A DNA stretch of 64,000 nt, from NCBI RefSeq assembly GCF_000720325.1, contig NZ_JOJM01000005.1, positions 62,001-126,000 of the forward strand, read 5' to 3'. Source of the stretch: Streptomyces sp. NRRL B-1347 (GTDB lineage Bacteria; Actinomycetota; Actinomycetes; Streptomycetales; Streptomycetaceae). Positions 44,833-54,311 of the stretch are shown one piece after another. Each line of letters starts with the position of its first letter. Position 1 is the stretch's first letter. The translations under genes were made by a program, and so were the position numbers. The notes under the pieces were generated by a model. That model ran no database searches and had not been told where the DNA came from. It saw only the letters and a program-made list of their open reading frames with translations.

Positions 44833-45642
44833 TCAGGCTGCCGGTGCCAGAGCCGCCGGGAGGCCGGGCGCGGCGAGGGCGGGAGCGCCGTCCGGGACGG
44901 GCACCGCGGCGAAGATCGCGTCCTGCTGTTCCTGGAGCTCCTTCTTGCGCTCGGGGCTGGTGGAGGGAAGCCGCAGCTCCTCGTACAGCTTGTGCGTCTC
45001 CTCCTGGGCGTACTTGCTCGCCGGGGTGTGGAACTGCACCTCGAACAGCTGCCGTGAACCGGGCGCGCGCCAGCCCGAGTTGAGCCCCTTGTAGCCCTTC
45101 GCGCGGCCCCAGGTATTGGACCACTTCGTGCTGTCGTTGCCCCAGGCGGACAGCACCTCCGAGGCGATGGTGACACCGGTGACGTAGTCGCCGTCGGGCC
45201 ACTGGAGGGTGTAGCGCACCGCGTCGCTCAGGCGCGCCAGGGCGTCGTCGACGTTCCGCTCCGGGTGCTCCTTGAGGTCCGTGGCGACCTTCCGCTTGAG
45301 GGAGTCGGGCGACTTGAGGCGGTGGTCGAAGCCGATGAGCTCGGCCCGGCTGAGGGCGGCGGCGGTCCGGACGTCGCGGCTGATCGACGGCTCCGCCGCG
45401 CGGGCGCGGGCGACGTACGCGTCGACCTTCCGGTTGTCCGCGGCGTCCAGGCGCAGTCCGTCGCGCTCCCAGCCGTCCTCGTCGTCGCGCTGCGCCGCGC
45501 CGCCGTGCGCGGTGGCGGTGGCGTGCTTGCCCGTCTTGTCGGAGTGGTCGGCGGCGTACGCGGTGAGCCCGGTCGTGGCCGTGGACAGGGTGACGGCGGC
45601 GGCCAGTACGGCGGCCGTCCGGCCCAGGCGGTGCGTGGTCAT
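44833..45642 (-). CDS. Secreted RelA/SpoT-fold pyrophosphokinase, ATP nucleotide 3'-pyrophosphokinase-like
   Basis: 269 residues. Sec signal peptide 1-30 (AVLAAAVTLSTATTGLTAYA). The mature part carries the (p)ppGpp-synthetase landmarks: HRLKS (107-111) with K117/K119 as the ATP-binding basic patch, D140-AVRY, YKGLNSGW (184-191) and EVQFHT (201-206), the E-x-Q-x-x-T strand. This is the pattern of the extracellular ATP nucleotide 3'-pyrophosphokinase known from Streptomyces (S. morookaensis), which moves pyrophosphate from ATP to the 3'-OH of purine nucleotides to make ppApp-type products. No HD hydrolase domain. Secretion is unusual for this fold. Confidence 0.83.
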   Translation of the reverse strand: MTTHRLGRTAAVLAAAVTLSTATTGLTAYAADHSDKTGKHATATAHGGAAQRDDEDGWERDGLRLDAADNRKVDAYVARARAAEPSISRDVRTAAALSRAELIGFDHRLKSPDSLKRKVATDLKEHPERNVDDALARLSDAVRYTLQWPDGDYVTGVTIASEVLSAWGNDSTKWSNTWGRAKGYKGLNSGWRAPGSRQLFEVQFHTPASKYAQEETHKLYEELRLPSTSPERKKELQEQQDAIFAAVPVPDGAPALAAPGLPAALAPAA

Positions 45643-45821
45643 GCGGCGGTGGTGTCCCTTCTCGCGCGTGGCACCGCCCGCCCAGGCACAGCGGGGCGGG
45701 CGGTGATCGTCGCCGGGGACAACGGACGAACGACGCGGAAGTACCGTGCGGCCGCCCGGACAGCGGACATTGGCGTGATGGCGCCGTCCGGCGGCGGAAT
45801 CGCGTGGGGGAGCGGGGGCTG

Positions 45822-47486
45822 TCAGTCGGCCGCCGAGCCGGTGACCGCCGCGAGGGCGCGGCGCAGCGCGGCGTCGCTCGGCGGGGCGTCGTGCCAGCGG
45901 GCGGCGATGTGGCCGTCGGGCCGGACGAGCAGGGCTCCGTGCGGGCCCAGTTCACAGACATCGGCCTGCTCAGGAGTGAGGGCCTCGACGCGCAGCGGCC
46001 ATGGCGCGGCGGGAAGGCGCTCCCACCGGGCGGGGTCCGGGGTGAGCAAGGTGAACCACTCGCCGAAGGCGTCGAGCGTGGAGCGGTCCGGGGCGAGCCA
46101 GAGGTGGGGCATGCGATGGCCCGGCTTCGGGGTGGGGACGTAGTCCGTGCCCGCCTCCGGTGAATCCGGTGAGTCCGGTGAATCTGGTGAATCCGGTGGA
46201 ACCGGCGGCTCGGAAGGCCCGGTCGGCTCGGGCGCGGTGGGGGCCTCGGTGAGTACGGCGGCGGAGCGGTAGGCGGCCCCGAGCACGAGGCCAAGCTGGG
46301 CGAAGTACCGCTCAGACCAAGGGAGTTCGACCGGATCCGGTGTCGCTTCGCCGGAGCGGAGCTGCTCGTGCCGCCGACTCTGCACCTGGACCATCAGCTG
46401 GGTGTTGGCCACCGCCTGGCCGAGGGTCTGGTGGGCGACGGGCAGCCGTTCCGTCCCGTACGTGTCCAGCAGGCCCGGTCCCGCCCAGCCGCGCAGGACG
46501 CCCGCCAGCTTCCAGCAGAGGTTGTGCACGTCGGCGACGCCGGTGTTCATGCCCAGGCCGCCGGTGATGGGCAGCGCGTGCGCGGCGTCGCCGACGAGCA
46601 GCACCCGGCCGTGCCGGAAGCGCTCGGCGACGAACGCGTTCATCACCCAGTGCTGCACCCGCAGCACCTCGGGCCGCACCTCGGCCTGCGGGCCGAGGGC
46701 ACGGGAGACGAGGCCGGGCCAGTCGGCGTCCGCGGCGTCGTCCGGTGTGAGGCCGAACCACAGCCAGCCCCCCTCGGGGTGGACCGGGCCGAAGGACCCG
46801 TGCGCGGTGAAGTACACCCCGGCGGGCTGGCGGGCGCACCAGCGGCTGAGGTCGGCGTCGAACACGACGGTGGTGAAGCTCCCCAGTGCTCCGGGCCCCG
46901 TGGTGCCGATGCCGAGGAGCGGTCGCAGGGTGGAGTGCGCGCCGTCGGCGGCGAGGACGTACCGGGCGCGGACCCGCGTCCGCTCACCGCCGCGGCCGGC
47001 GAGCTCGGCCACGACGCCCTCGGCCTCCTCCACCAGGTCGACGAGTTCGGCCCCGAACCGCACCGGCGCGTCAGCCGCCGCCAGCAGGACGGGTTCCAGC
47101 CGGTCCTGCGAGGTGAGCACGCCGGTCACGGGGCTCTCGGGCACAGGGCCGTTGACCCCGACCATTCCCGCCGTGGCGAAGTCGCGGTCGTACAGGGTGT
47201 CGCGGAAGCGGATGCGACCGTACTCGGGCGCGAACGCCCGGTCCGTGACGGACGCGGCGAGACCGAGCAGGCGGTAGATCTCCATCGAGCGCACGTTCAC
47301 GAGCCGGGACCGAGGGAAGGGCGAAAGGCCGGTGCGCTTCTCGACCAGGGCCGTCCGCACTCCCCAGCGCGCGAGCAGTGCGCGGGCGGTGAGCCCGACG
47401 GGCCCGCCGCCGACGATCAGCACCTCCGGCTCGGCGTCCGCTCCGGGCTCGACGTCTGCCCCGGGCACGGCGTCTGCTCCGGGCAT
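45822..47486 (-). CDS. FAD-dependent aromatic monooxygenase (PheA/TfdB group)
   Basis: 554 residues. FAD motifs: VLIVGGGPVGLTARALLARW (Rossmann GxGxxG), VLAADGAHSTLR (DG), and GDAAHALPITGGLGMNTGVA (GD motif). It belongs with hydroxylases of phenols and polyketides. Two low-complexity tracts look odd: an N-terminal PGAD repeat and a DSP repeat (about residues 430-442) encoded by tandem nine-base units. ATG preceded by GAGGAG. No polyketide genes are beside it, so the substrate is unknown. Confidence 0.88.
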   Translation of the reverse strand: MPGADAVPGADVEPGADAEPEVLIVGGGPVGLTARALLARWGVRTALVEKRTGLSPFPRSRLVNVRSMEIYRLLGLAASVTDRAFAPEYGRIRFRDTLYDRDFATAGMVGVNGPVPESPVTGVLTSQDRLEPVLLAAADAPVRFGAELVDLVEEAEGVVAELAGRGGERTRVRARYVLAADGAHSTLRPLLGIGTTGPGALGSFTTVVFDADLSRWCARQPAGVYFTAHGSFGPVHPEGGWLWFGLTPDDAADADWPGLVSRALGPQAEVRPEVLRVQHWVMNAFVAERFRHGRVLLVGDAAHALPITGGLGMNTGVADVHNLCWKLAGVLRGWAGPGLLDTYGTERLPVAHQTLGQAVANTQLMVQVQSRRHEQLRSGEATPDPVELPWSERYFAQLGLVLGAAYRSAAVLTEAPTAPEPTGPSEPPVPPDSPDSPDSPDSPEAGTDYVPTPKPGHRMPHLWLAPDRSTLDAFGEWFTLLTPDPARWERLPAAPWPLRVEALTPEQADVCELGPHGALLVRPDGHIAARWHDAPPSDAALRRALAAVTGSAAD

Positions 47487-47648
47487 GGCGGCTCCTCAGC
47501 GGCGGGTGCGGCGGCCTCGGCGACGGCCGGGCCGACATGAGGTCAATTTCCCGGACCCCGCCGCGGGCCGCAACGCCCGTGACCCCGCATACGCCCGAAC
47601 GTGCGGCGCCACGGCCGTGGCCCGGGGCACGCGCACGGGCGTGCGGGC

Positions 47649-48671
47649 TCAGCTGCCCGCGCGGCCCTGCCGGGGCGCGCCGCTGGAGCCCCGTACCACC
47701 AGCTCCGGTGCAAGCCGTATCGCCCGCTGCGGTCCGGCGCCTTCGGCGCCGAGGCGGTGGGCGAGCAACCGCGTCGCCTCGGCGGCCAGTTCGGCGACCG
47801 GCTGGCGGACCGTGGTGATGCCGGGGGCCGCGAGCTCCGCCATCGGGATGTCGTCGAAACCCGTGACGGCGACCTCGCCGGGCACGTGTGCGCCCAGCTC
47901 CTGCAACCGCTGGAGCACGCCGATCGCGATGAGGTCGTTCGCGCAGACCACGGCGTCAGGGCGGGTCTCGCCCAGCGCGTCGACGGCGGCCCGGCCCCAC
48001 GCCACGGAGAAGTCGCCGAGCGCCACCCGCTCCGGCGCCCCGGGGTCGAGCGCGCCGGACCCGGCGGCGTAGGCCGCGCGCCGCTCGGCGGCCGCCGACG
48101 CCGTGCCGTGCGCGCCGACGAAGCAGAGCCGTCGGCGCCCGGTGGCCGCGAGGTGGTCCAGGACGAGCGCCATGCCGGTGGCGTTGTCGACGGCCACGGA
48201 GTCGGCGACGCCGGGGCCGCACCGGCGGTCCAGGAGGACCAGCGGCACCCGGGCCGCCGCCGCGGCCACCGCGTCCCGGCTGCGCCGCTCGTCGGCAGGG
48301 ATCACCAGGAGGGCGTCGACACGGCGGCTGAGCAGGTCGTCGATGCGCTCCGCCTCCGCCACGGGGTCGTCGTCGCAGTCGGCAAGGAGCACGGCGCGGC
48401 CGTCGGCGTGCAGCGCGTGGGTGAGTTCGCGGACCAGGGCCGGGTAGAAGGGGTTGGTGATCTGCGGCAGGACGAGGCCGACCGCGCCGGTGGCGCGGCT
48501 GCGCAGGGCGCGGGCCGCGTGGTTGGGCCGGTAGTCGAGGCTCGCCGCGGCCGCCCGGACGCGGCGGGCGGTGTCGGCGCCCACGGGCCTGGTCCCGGCC
48601 AGGACCCGCGAGACGGTGGCGACGGAGCAGCCGGAGGCCCGTGCCACGTCCCGGAGCGTCACGTCGGCCAC
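47649..48671 (-). CDS. LacI family repressor of the adjacent nucleoside operon
   Basis: 340 residues from GTG 48671. Helix-turn-helix VTLRDVARASGCSVATVSRV, hinge YRPNHAARALRS, then a periplasmic-binding-type effector domain (AVGLVLPQITNPFYPALVRE). GTG start; upstream AAAGGGG. Divergent from the nucleoside hydrolase gene. Identical operator cores (TTCGGAGAACGTT) occur before both genes. The effector may be a nucleoside or ribose. Confidence 0.9.
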   Translation of the reverse strand: MADVTLRDVARASGCSVATVSRVLAGTRPVGADTARRVRAAAASLDYRPNHAARALRSRATGAVGLVLPQITNPFYPALVRELTHALHADGRAVLLADCDDDPVAEAERIDDLLSRRVDALLVIPADERRSRDAVAAAAARVPLVLLDRRCGPGVADSVAVDNATGMALVLDHLAATGRRRLCFVGAHGTASAAAERRAAYAAGSGALDPGAPERVALGDFSVAWGRAAVDALGETRPDAVVCANDLIAIGVLQRLQELGAHVPGEVAVTGFDDIPMAELAAPGITTVRQPVAELAAEATRLLAHRLGAEGAGPQRAIRLAPELVVRGSSGAPRQGRAGS

Positions 48672-48697
48672 GCCCGCCCACCCCTTTCGGCACTTTC

Positions 48698-48711
48698 GGA
48701 GAACGTTATCA
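48698..48711. promoter_or_regulatory. LacI operator at its own gene
   Basis: GGAGAACGTTATCA with the AACGTT core, 27-40 bp before the GTG of lacI. The 13-base TTCGGAGAACGTT (48695-48707) is repeated at 48865-48877. Confidence 0.7.
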
Positions 48712-48834
48712 ACGGCCGCCGGAATCACCCAGGGGCACCAGAGCCCGGCGGGACGGTGGGCCGTCCTGGACAGGCCTGACGTATCACCAGGTCAGAGGCG
48801 GCGCACGGGAGCATGAACGGAGTACTCCGGATCG

Positions 48835-48863
48835 TTGACATAATGCGCACCCGTGCACAAAGT
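48835..48863 (+). promoter_or_regulatory. Promoter of the nucleoside hydrolase operon
   Basis: TTGACA (48835-48840), 17-bp spacer, CAAAGT (48858-48863). The operator at 48868-48881 lies immediately downstream, over the expected start site. Confidence 0.65.
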
Positions 48864-48867
48864 CTTC

Positions 48868-48881
48868 GGAGAACGTTTTCC
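48868..48881. promoter_or_regulatory. LacI operator of the nucleoside hydrolase operon
   Basis: GGAGAACGTTTTCC, near-palindromic around AACGTT, 50-63 bp upstream of the ATG at 48931 and overlapping the predicted transcription start. Confidence 0.75.
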
Positions 48882-48930
48882 CGAGGTGACGCCCGCCAGC
48901 GTCACCTCAGCCGAACAAAGAGGTTCCGCG

Positions 48931-49878
48931 ATGGCCAGAAAGATCATCCTCGACTGTGACCCAGGGCATGACGACGCGATCGCCATGCTGCTGGCCCACG
49001 GCAACCCGGACGTCGAACTGGTCGCGGTCACCACCGTCGTCGGCAACCAGACCCTGGAGAAGGTCACCCGCAACGCCCTGTCGGTGGCCCGCATCGCCGA
49101 CATCACCGGCGTGCCCTTCGCGGCGGGCTGCCCCCGTCCCCTGGTGCGCGAGGTCGAGGTCGCCGAGTCGATCCACGGCGAGAGCGGCCTGGACGGCCCC
49201 GTCCTGCCCGAGCCGACCCTGGAGCTGGACCGCCGCCACGCCGTCGACCTCATCATCGACACGGTGATGTCCCACGAGCCCGGCGAGATCACGATCGTCC
49301 CGACGGCCGGTCTGACCAACATCGCCCTGGCCGTGCGCAAGGAGCCCCGCATCGCCGAGCGCGTCCGTGAGGTCGTCCTCATGGGTGGCGGCTACCACAC
49401 CGGCAACTGGAGCGCCGTCGCCGAGTTCAACATCAAGATCGACCCCGAGGCCGCGCACATCGTCTTCAACGAGCGCTGGCCCGTCACCATGGTCGGCCTC
49501 GATCTGACGCACCAGGCGCTCGCCACCCCCGACGTCGTCGCGCGCATCGCCGCCGTGGGCACGAAGCCCGCCGCGTTCGTGGGCGAACTCCTGGACTTCT
49601 TCGGCACCATGTACCTGCGGGAGCAGGGCTTCGAGCACCCGCCGGTGCACGACCCGTGCGCGGTCGCGTACGTCATCGACCCCAGCGTCATGACGGTGCG
49701 CAAGGCCCCCGTGGACATCGAGCTGACCGGCACCCTCACCCTGGGCATGACCGTGGCCGACTTCCGCGCGCCCGCCCCCGCCGACTGCCGCACCCAGGTC
49801 GCCGTCGACCTGGACCACGGCCGGTTCTGGGACCTCGTCGTCGACGCCCTGGAGCGCATCGGCGAGGTGCCCGCGTGA
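48931..49878 (+). CDS. Inosine-uridine preferring nucleoside hydrolase
   Basis: 315 residues. N-terminal MARKIILDCDPGHDDAIAML holds the calcium-binding D-x-D-P-G-x-D-D motif; VVLMGGGYHTGNWSAVAEFN is the second conserved region and HDPCAVAYVI a third. It hydrolyses nucleosides to ribose plus base in the cytosol. Second gene of the operon (MFS) begins with a 4-bp overlap. The lacI repressor divergent and two matching operators make it a regulated nucleoside catabolic unit. Confidence 0.93.
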   Translation: MARKIILDCDPGHDDAIAMLLAHGNPDVELVAVTTVVGNQTLEKVTRNALSVARIADITGVPFAAGCPRPLVREVEVAESIHGESGLDGPVLPEPTLELDRRHAVDLIIDTVMSHEPGEITIVPTAGLTNIALAVRKEPRIAERVREVVLMGGGYHTGNWSAVAEFNIKIDPEAAHIVFNERWPVTMVGLDLTHQALATPDVVARIAAVGTKPAAFVGELLDFFGTMYLREQGFEHPPVHDPCAVAYVIDPSVMTVRKAPVDIELTGTLTLGMTVADFRAPAPADCRTQVAVDLDHGRFWDLVVDALERIGEVPA

Positions 49879-51323
49879 ACGCCTCCTCCACCGAGCCCGC
49901 CCCGACGACGGCGCCGGGCCGCCGCCCGGTCCGGATCTGGGTCCTCGTCACCGCCCTCCTCGTGGCGTGCTTCGCCTTCCAGCTGAACGCGAGCATGCTC
50001 AGCCCGGCGCTGCAGAACGTCGAGGACTCCCTCGACGCGACCACCGCCGAGGTCGGCCTGACGCAGACGGCGTTCTTCACCTCCGCCGCGCTGTTCTCGC
50101 TGTTCCTGCCGCGCCTGGGCGACCTCATCGGCCGCCGCAGGGTGCTCGCCGCGATGATGGTCCTGATGGCGGTGGGCTGCGTCGTGGCCGCGCTCGCGCA
50201 GAGCGTGCCGATGCTGTTCGCGGGCCGCGTCATCCAGGGCGTGTCGGGGCCGACGGTCCCGCTCTGCCTGATCATGCTGCGCAACGAGGTCCACGAGCCC
50301 AAGCGGTACGGCACCCTGCTCGGCGTCATCACCGCCGTCAACGGCGGCATCGCGGGCGTCGACTCCATCGCGGGCGGCTCGCTCGCCGACCACTACGGCT
50401 TCCAGTCGGTGTTCTGGGTGATGGCCGTCGTCGCAGGGCTCGCCGCCGTCCTGGTCGCCGTGCTCACCCCCGAGTCGACCGCGGACAACGCCGCCGAGAC
50501 CCGCATGGACTGGCCCGGCGTGGCCATCCTGGTCGTCTCCGTCGGCGCGGCCCTGATCGCCCTCAACGAGGCGGGGAAGCTCGGCGACGCCAACTGGCCG
50601 CTCGTGGCGGGCCTCGCCGTCGTCGCCGCGGCCGCCTTCGCCGTGTTCTGGCGCGCCGAGGAGCGCAGCAGCCACCCGCTGGTGGCGACCCGGCACCTGC
50701 GGCAGCGCTCCACCTGGGCCCTGCTCCTGACGACCGTGCTCACCATGACCGGTGTCTTCGCCGTCATGAACGGCATGATCCCCGCCTTCGCGCAGAACGC
50801 GGACGCCGGATTCGGCATGACCGCCGAGCAGTCCGCCTGGTGGACCCTGACCCCCTACGCCCTCGCGGGCCTGGCCATGGGCCCCCTCTCGGGCCGCCTC
50901 GCCGCCACCCTCGGCTACGGCAAGGTGCTGCGCTTCGGTCTCGTCGGCTCGGCCGCGACGGTCGCCCTGATGCTCGTCACGCTCCAGGCCGACTCGCGCC
51001 CGCTGCTGCTCGTCTCGTCGGTCCTCATCGGCATCACGTACGCGGGCGTCGCCAACATCGTCCTCAACGGCCTCGGCATCGTCCTCTCCCCGAAGGAGAA
51101 CCCCGGCGTCCTGCCCGGCCTGAACGCGGGCGCGTTCAACCTGGGCGCGGGCCTGAGCTTCGCCGTCCTGTTCGCCGTGCAGACCGCGGCCGCACCGGCG
51201 GACAAGACCTCGGTCGCGGGCTACTCGGCCGGCATGATCGCCGGAGTCGTCCTCATCGCGGCGGCCTTCGTGACCTCCTTCCTGATCCCGAAGCCGGTGG
51301 CGGCGGAGGAGACGCAGGCCTAG
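49875..51323 (+). CDS. MFS transporter, probable nucleoside permease
   Basis: 482 residues, 12 to 14 membrane segments; LGDLIGRRRVLAAMMVLMAV shows the G-R-R-R MFS signature. GTG 49875 overlaps the hydrolase stop (GTGA). Long MFS of the DHA2 size class are usually drug exporters, but coupling with nucleoside hydrolase under a LacI operator argues for nucleoside uptake or efflux of bases. A terminator follows. Confidence 0.85.
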   Translation: MNASSTEPAPTTAPGRRPVRIWVLVTALLVACFAFQLNASMLSPALQNVEDSLDATTAEVGLTQTAFFTSAALFSLFLPRLGDLIGRRRVLAAMMVLMAVGCVVAALAQSVPMLFAGRVIQGVSGPTVPLCLIMLRNEVHEPKRYGTLLGVITAVNGGIAGVDSIAGGSLADHYGFQSVFWVMAVVAGLAAVLVAVLTPESTADNAAETRMDWPGVAILVVSVGAALIALNEAGKLGDANWPLVAGLAVVAAAAFAVFWRAEERSSHPLVATRHLRQRSTWALLLTTVLTMTGVFAVMNGMIPAFAQNADAGFGMTAEQSAWWTLTPYALAGLAMGPLSGRLAATLGYGKVLRFGLVGSAATVALMLVTLQADSRPLLLVSSVLIGITYAGVANIVLNGLGIVLSPKENPGVLPGLNAGAFNLGAGLSFAVLFAVQTAAAPADKTSVAGYSAGMIAGVVLIAAAFVTSFLIPKPVAAEETQA

Positions 51324-51347
51324 CCCCGCGCCCCTACCGCTCCCGTC

Positions 51348-51382
51348 CCGCGCTCCGGAACCGTCCCGAACGGTTCCGGGGC
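51348..51382 (+). terminator. Terminator of the nucleoside operon
   Basis: GCGCTCCGGAACCG (51348-51361) pairs with CGGTTCCGGGGCGC (51369-51382), one T-G pair, loop TCCCGAA. It follows the MFS stop by 24 bp. Confidence 0.75.
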
Positions 51383-51502
51383 GCGTCGGCGTACGGGGCG
51401 CGACGCGTCGACGGAAAGGAACCGGTCGAACACAATCCGTAGAAGGGCAAGAGCAAGACTCTTTGTCAGGACGGACCTCGTCTGCCCTAGGATCTCGACC
51501 AC

Positions 51503-54220
51503 ATGAACGTGCACGGACGGCACTACGAGAAGGCCGCGTTCGCCCGTGTCCTGCGAGAGGCGCGCGAAGGCACCGGCGCGACACTCGTGCTGTGGGGGGA
51601 CCCCGGCATCGGAAAGACAGCCCTCCTTGAGCACGCCGCCGCCACGGCCACCGGATTCACCGCACTGGCCTGTCGGGGCCGGCGCGCGGAGGCCCCGCTG
51701 GCCTTCGCCGCGCTGCACGCGCTGCTGCGGCCGGTGGCCGACCGGATCCACGCGTTGCCCGCACCGCAGGCGGCGGCCCTGCGCGCGGCGCTCGGCGGTG
51801 GCGGTGCGCGTCCCGACCGCTTCCTCATCGGCGTCGCCACCCTCACGCTGCTGTCCGAACTCGCCACGGACCAGCCCCTCCTGATCGCCGTCGACGACGC
51901 CCAGTGGCTCGACGAGCCGACCGCCGCGTGCCTCGCCTTCGTCGCCCGCCGCCTGTACGACGAACCGGTCGCCCTGTTCCTGGCCGTCGGCCATGCGGCG
52001 CCCGCGCCGGGCGGCCCCTGGGACGGCGGCACCGTCCTGGAGATCGGCGGACTCGACGACACCGCGGCCGAAGCCGTCGTGCGCGACGCCGCCCCGGACG
52101 CCGACGACGAGACCGTCCGCCGCACCCTGCGCGCCGCGGACGGCAACCCCCTCGCCCTGCGCGAGCCGCCCGACTCCGACACGACGCCACCGGGTGTCGG
52201 GCCGCGGCTGCGCCAGGCCGTCGCCGCGCGTGTCGCACGGCTCGCCGCACCCACCCGCACGCTGCTCCTGGTCGCCGCCGCCGAGGACCGCGGGGACCGC
52301 CGTGCCGTCCGCGACGCCGCCGCCGCGCTCGGCGTCAGCGAACCTGACTGGCAGGAGGCCCTGCGCTCCGGACTGCTGCACGCCGAAGGCGACCACGTCC
52401 GCTTCCGCGTGCCCCTGGTCCGCACCGTCGTCTACGACCACGCCCCGCCCGCGGAGCGCCGCCGGGCCCACCGCGCCCTCGCGGACGTCCCGACCGGCGA
52501 GGGCCGCGCCGAACCGCGCGCCTGGCACCGCGCGGCCGCCGCCGAAGGCCCCGACGACACGGTCGCGGCCCAGCTGGAGGACTGCGCCCGGCAGGCCAGG
52601 CGGCGCGGCGGCCACGCCTCGGCCGTCCGCGCCCTGCGCCGGGCCGCCGAGCTGTCCGCCGCCCCGCACGCCAAGGGCCGACGCCTCGCCCTCGCCGCCC
52701 GGTCCGCCTGGGACGCCGGACAGGTCCCCGCCGCCCGCGACCTGCTCGACCAGGCCGAGCGGTGCGCGTCCGAGGAGGTCGTGGCCGGGATCAGCGGCGG
52801 CCTGCGCGGCCTCATCACCCACGCCCACGGCGACCAGGAGAGCGCGCACCGGCTGCTCCTGAGGGACCTGCGCGCCGTCGCCGACCGGGGCCGCGCCGTC
52901 GAACTGGCCTGCGTGGCCGTACGGGCGGCCTGGTCCGGGGGGTCGGGCGACCGGCAGGCCGAGGCGCTGCGCGTCCTGGAGGGCCTCGCCACCGACGGCG
53001 ACCTGCCCGAGGCCGCGCTGCTGCCCGCGGTGGAACAGTGGTGGGACACCGAGCGCGAGACGTCCGCCGCCGTGCCGCTCACCGGCGAAGCCGTCGCCCG
53101 GCTCGACGCCGGCGACTGGCAGCTGCTCCCGCCCGCCCCGCTCGCCGTGGCGCGGGGCGCGGAGTCCGCCCTCGCCGACGCCCTCCGCACCAGGCGCACC
53201 GAACTGCGCGCGACCGACACCACCGGCGCGCTGGTGCGCACCGCCCCGCAGACCGCGACCCTCCACCTCGTACGCGGCCACTGGGCCGAGGCGACCGCCG
53301 ACGCCACCGAGGCCCTGCGCGTCGCCGAGGAGACCGGCGCCGACCACGCCGCGGCCCAGTGCCGCGTCCCGCTCGCCTGGCTGGCCGCGCTGCGCGGCCA
53401 CGAGCCATCCGTCACCGCGCTCACCGACCGCGTCCTGGAGCACGCGGTGCCCCGCGGCATGCGCGACCTGACCGCCGCCGCGTACTGGATCCGCGGCCAG
53501 ACCGCCCTGTGCGCGGGCCGGGACGCCGAGGCCCTGGAGTGGCTGCACCGCCTCACCGAGCCCGGCCACGCCGCCGCGCACCCCACCGTCGCGCTGCTCG
53601 CCGCCCCCGACACCGCGGAGGCGGCGCTCCGCACCGGTGCGCGGGCCGACGCGCGAGCCGCCCTGCGGACCCTGCGGGCCTGGGCCGACCGCACCGGCGC
53701 CGCCTGCGCACGGGCCGCCGCCGACCGCACCGCCGCGCTCCTCACCGCCGACCGCGCCGAGGCCGGCGTGCTCTTCCGCCGGGCCCTCGACGCCTCCGAC
53801 ACGGCCGGGCGCCCGTACGACCACGCCCGTACGCGCCTGCTGTACGGCGCGTGGCTGCGCCGGAACCGGCGGCGTACGGACGCCCGCGCGCAGCTCGCCG
53901 CCGCGGCCGACATCTGCCGCCGCCTCGGTGCCACGCCCCTGCTCGAACGCGTTCGGGCCGAACAGGAGCAGGCCGGAGAGCGGATCGCACGGCCGGATCC
54001 GGCACCGGGCGGCGAACCGGTGCTCACGCCGCGCGAGCGGTACGTGGCCCGCCTGGCCGCCGAAGGCCTCACCGACCGCGAGATCGCGGCCCACCTCCTG
54101 CTCAGCCCTCGTACAGTCCATCGCCACGTGGCCGACGTACTCCGGAAGTTCGGCATGGCGGCCCGCGCCGAGCTCGGGCGCGTGGGCGTCGACGACGGCC
54201 TCGGCCTCAAGCCCCCGTGA
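51503..54220 (+). CDS. LuxR family LAL-type large ATP-binding regulator
   Basis: 905 residues. Walker A WGDPGIGKTALLEHAAA near residue 35, Walker B LLIAVDDAQWLD near residue 130, long TPR-like helical middle, and C-terminal LuxR HTH LTPRERYVARLAAEGLTDRE followed by LSPRTVHRHVADVLRKFG. LAL regulators usually activate specialised metabolite clusters in response to ATP/ligand. ATG 51503. Downstream by 91 bp is the paralogue of 1543-2046. No biosynthetic cluster lies immediately beside it, so its target is open. Confidence 0.92.
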   Translation: MNVHGRHYEKAAFARVLREAREGTGATLVLWGDPGIGKTALLEHAAATATGFTALACRGRRAEAPLAFAALHALLRPVADRIHALPAPQAAALRAALGGGGARPDRFLIGVATLTLLSELATDQPLLIAVDDAQWLDEPTAACLAFVARRLYDEPVALFLAVGHAAPAPGGPWDGGTVLEIGGLDDTAAEAVVRDAAPDADDETVRRTLRAADGNPLALREPPDSDTTPPGVGPRLRQAVAARVARLAAPTRTLLLVAAAEDRGDRRAVRDAAAALGVSEPDWQEALRSGLLHAEGDHVRFRVPLVRTVVYDHAPPAERRRAHRALADVPTGEGRAEPRAWHRAAAAEGPDDTVAAQLEDCARQARRRGGHASAVRALRRAAELSAAPHAKGRRLALAARSAWDAGQVPAARDLLDQAERCASEEVVAGISGGLRGLITHAHGDQESAHRLLLRDLRAVADRGRAVELACVAVRAAWSGGSGDRQAEALRVLEGLATDGDLPEAALLPAVEQWWDTERETSAAVPLTGEAVARLDAGDWQLLPPAPLAVARGAESALADALRTRRTELRATDTTGALVRTAPQTATLHLVRGHWAEATADATEALRVAEETGADHAAAQCRVPLAWLAALRGHEPSVTALTDRVLEHAVPRGMRDLTAAAYWIRGQTALCAGRDAEALEWLHRLTEPGHAAAHPTVALLAAPDTAEAALRTGARADARAALRTLRAWADRTGAACARAAADRTAALLTADRAEAGVLFRRALDASDTAGRPYDHARTRLLYGAWLRRNRRRTDARAQLAAAADICRRLGATPLLERVRAEQEQAGERIARPDPAPGGEPVLTPRERYVARLAAEGLTDREIAAHLLLSPRTVHRHVADVLRKFGMAARAELGRVGVDDGLGLKPP

Positions 54221-54311
54221 CCCGTCCGACGCGGCCCCCGTCCACCGGGCTTGACTTCAACCGCACTTGAGGTCGGAGGATCGGGTCACGTCTCGCGAAA
54301 GGAGCCGGGGC

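Noticed and set aside
51320..54127. 935-codon minus-strand frame opposite the LAL regulator
   Set aside because: No recognisable domain; the plus-strand frame has Walker and LuxR motifs.
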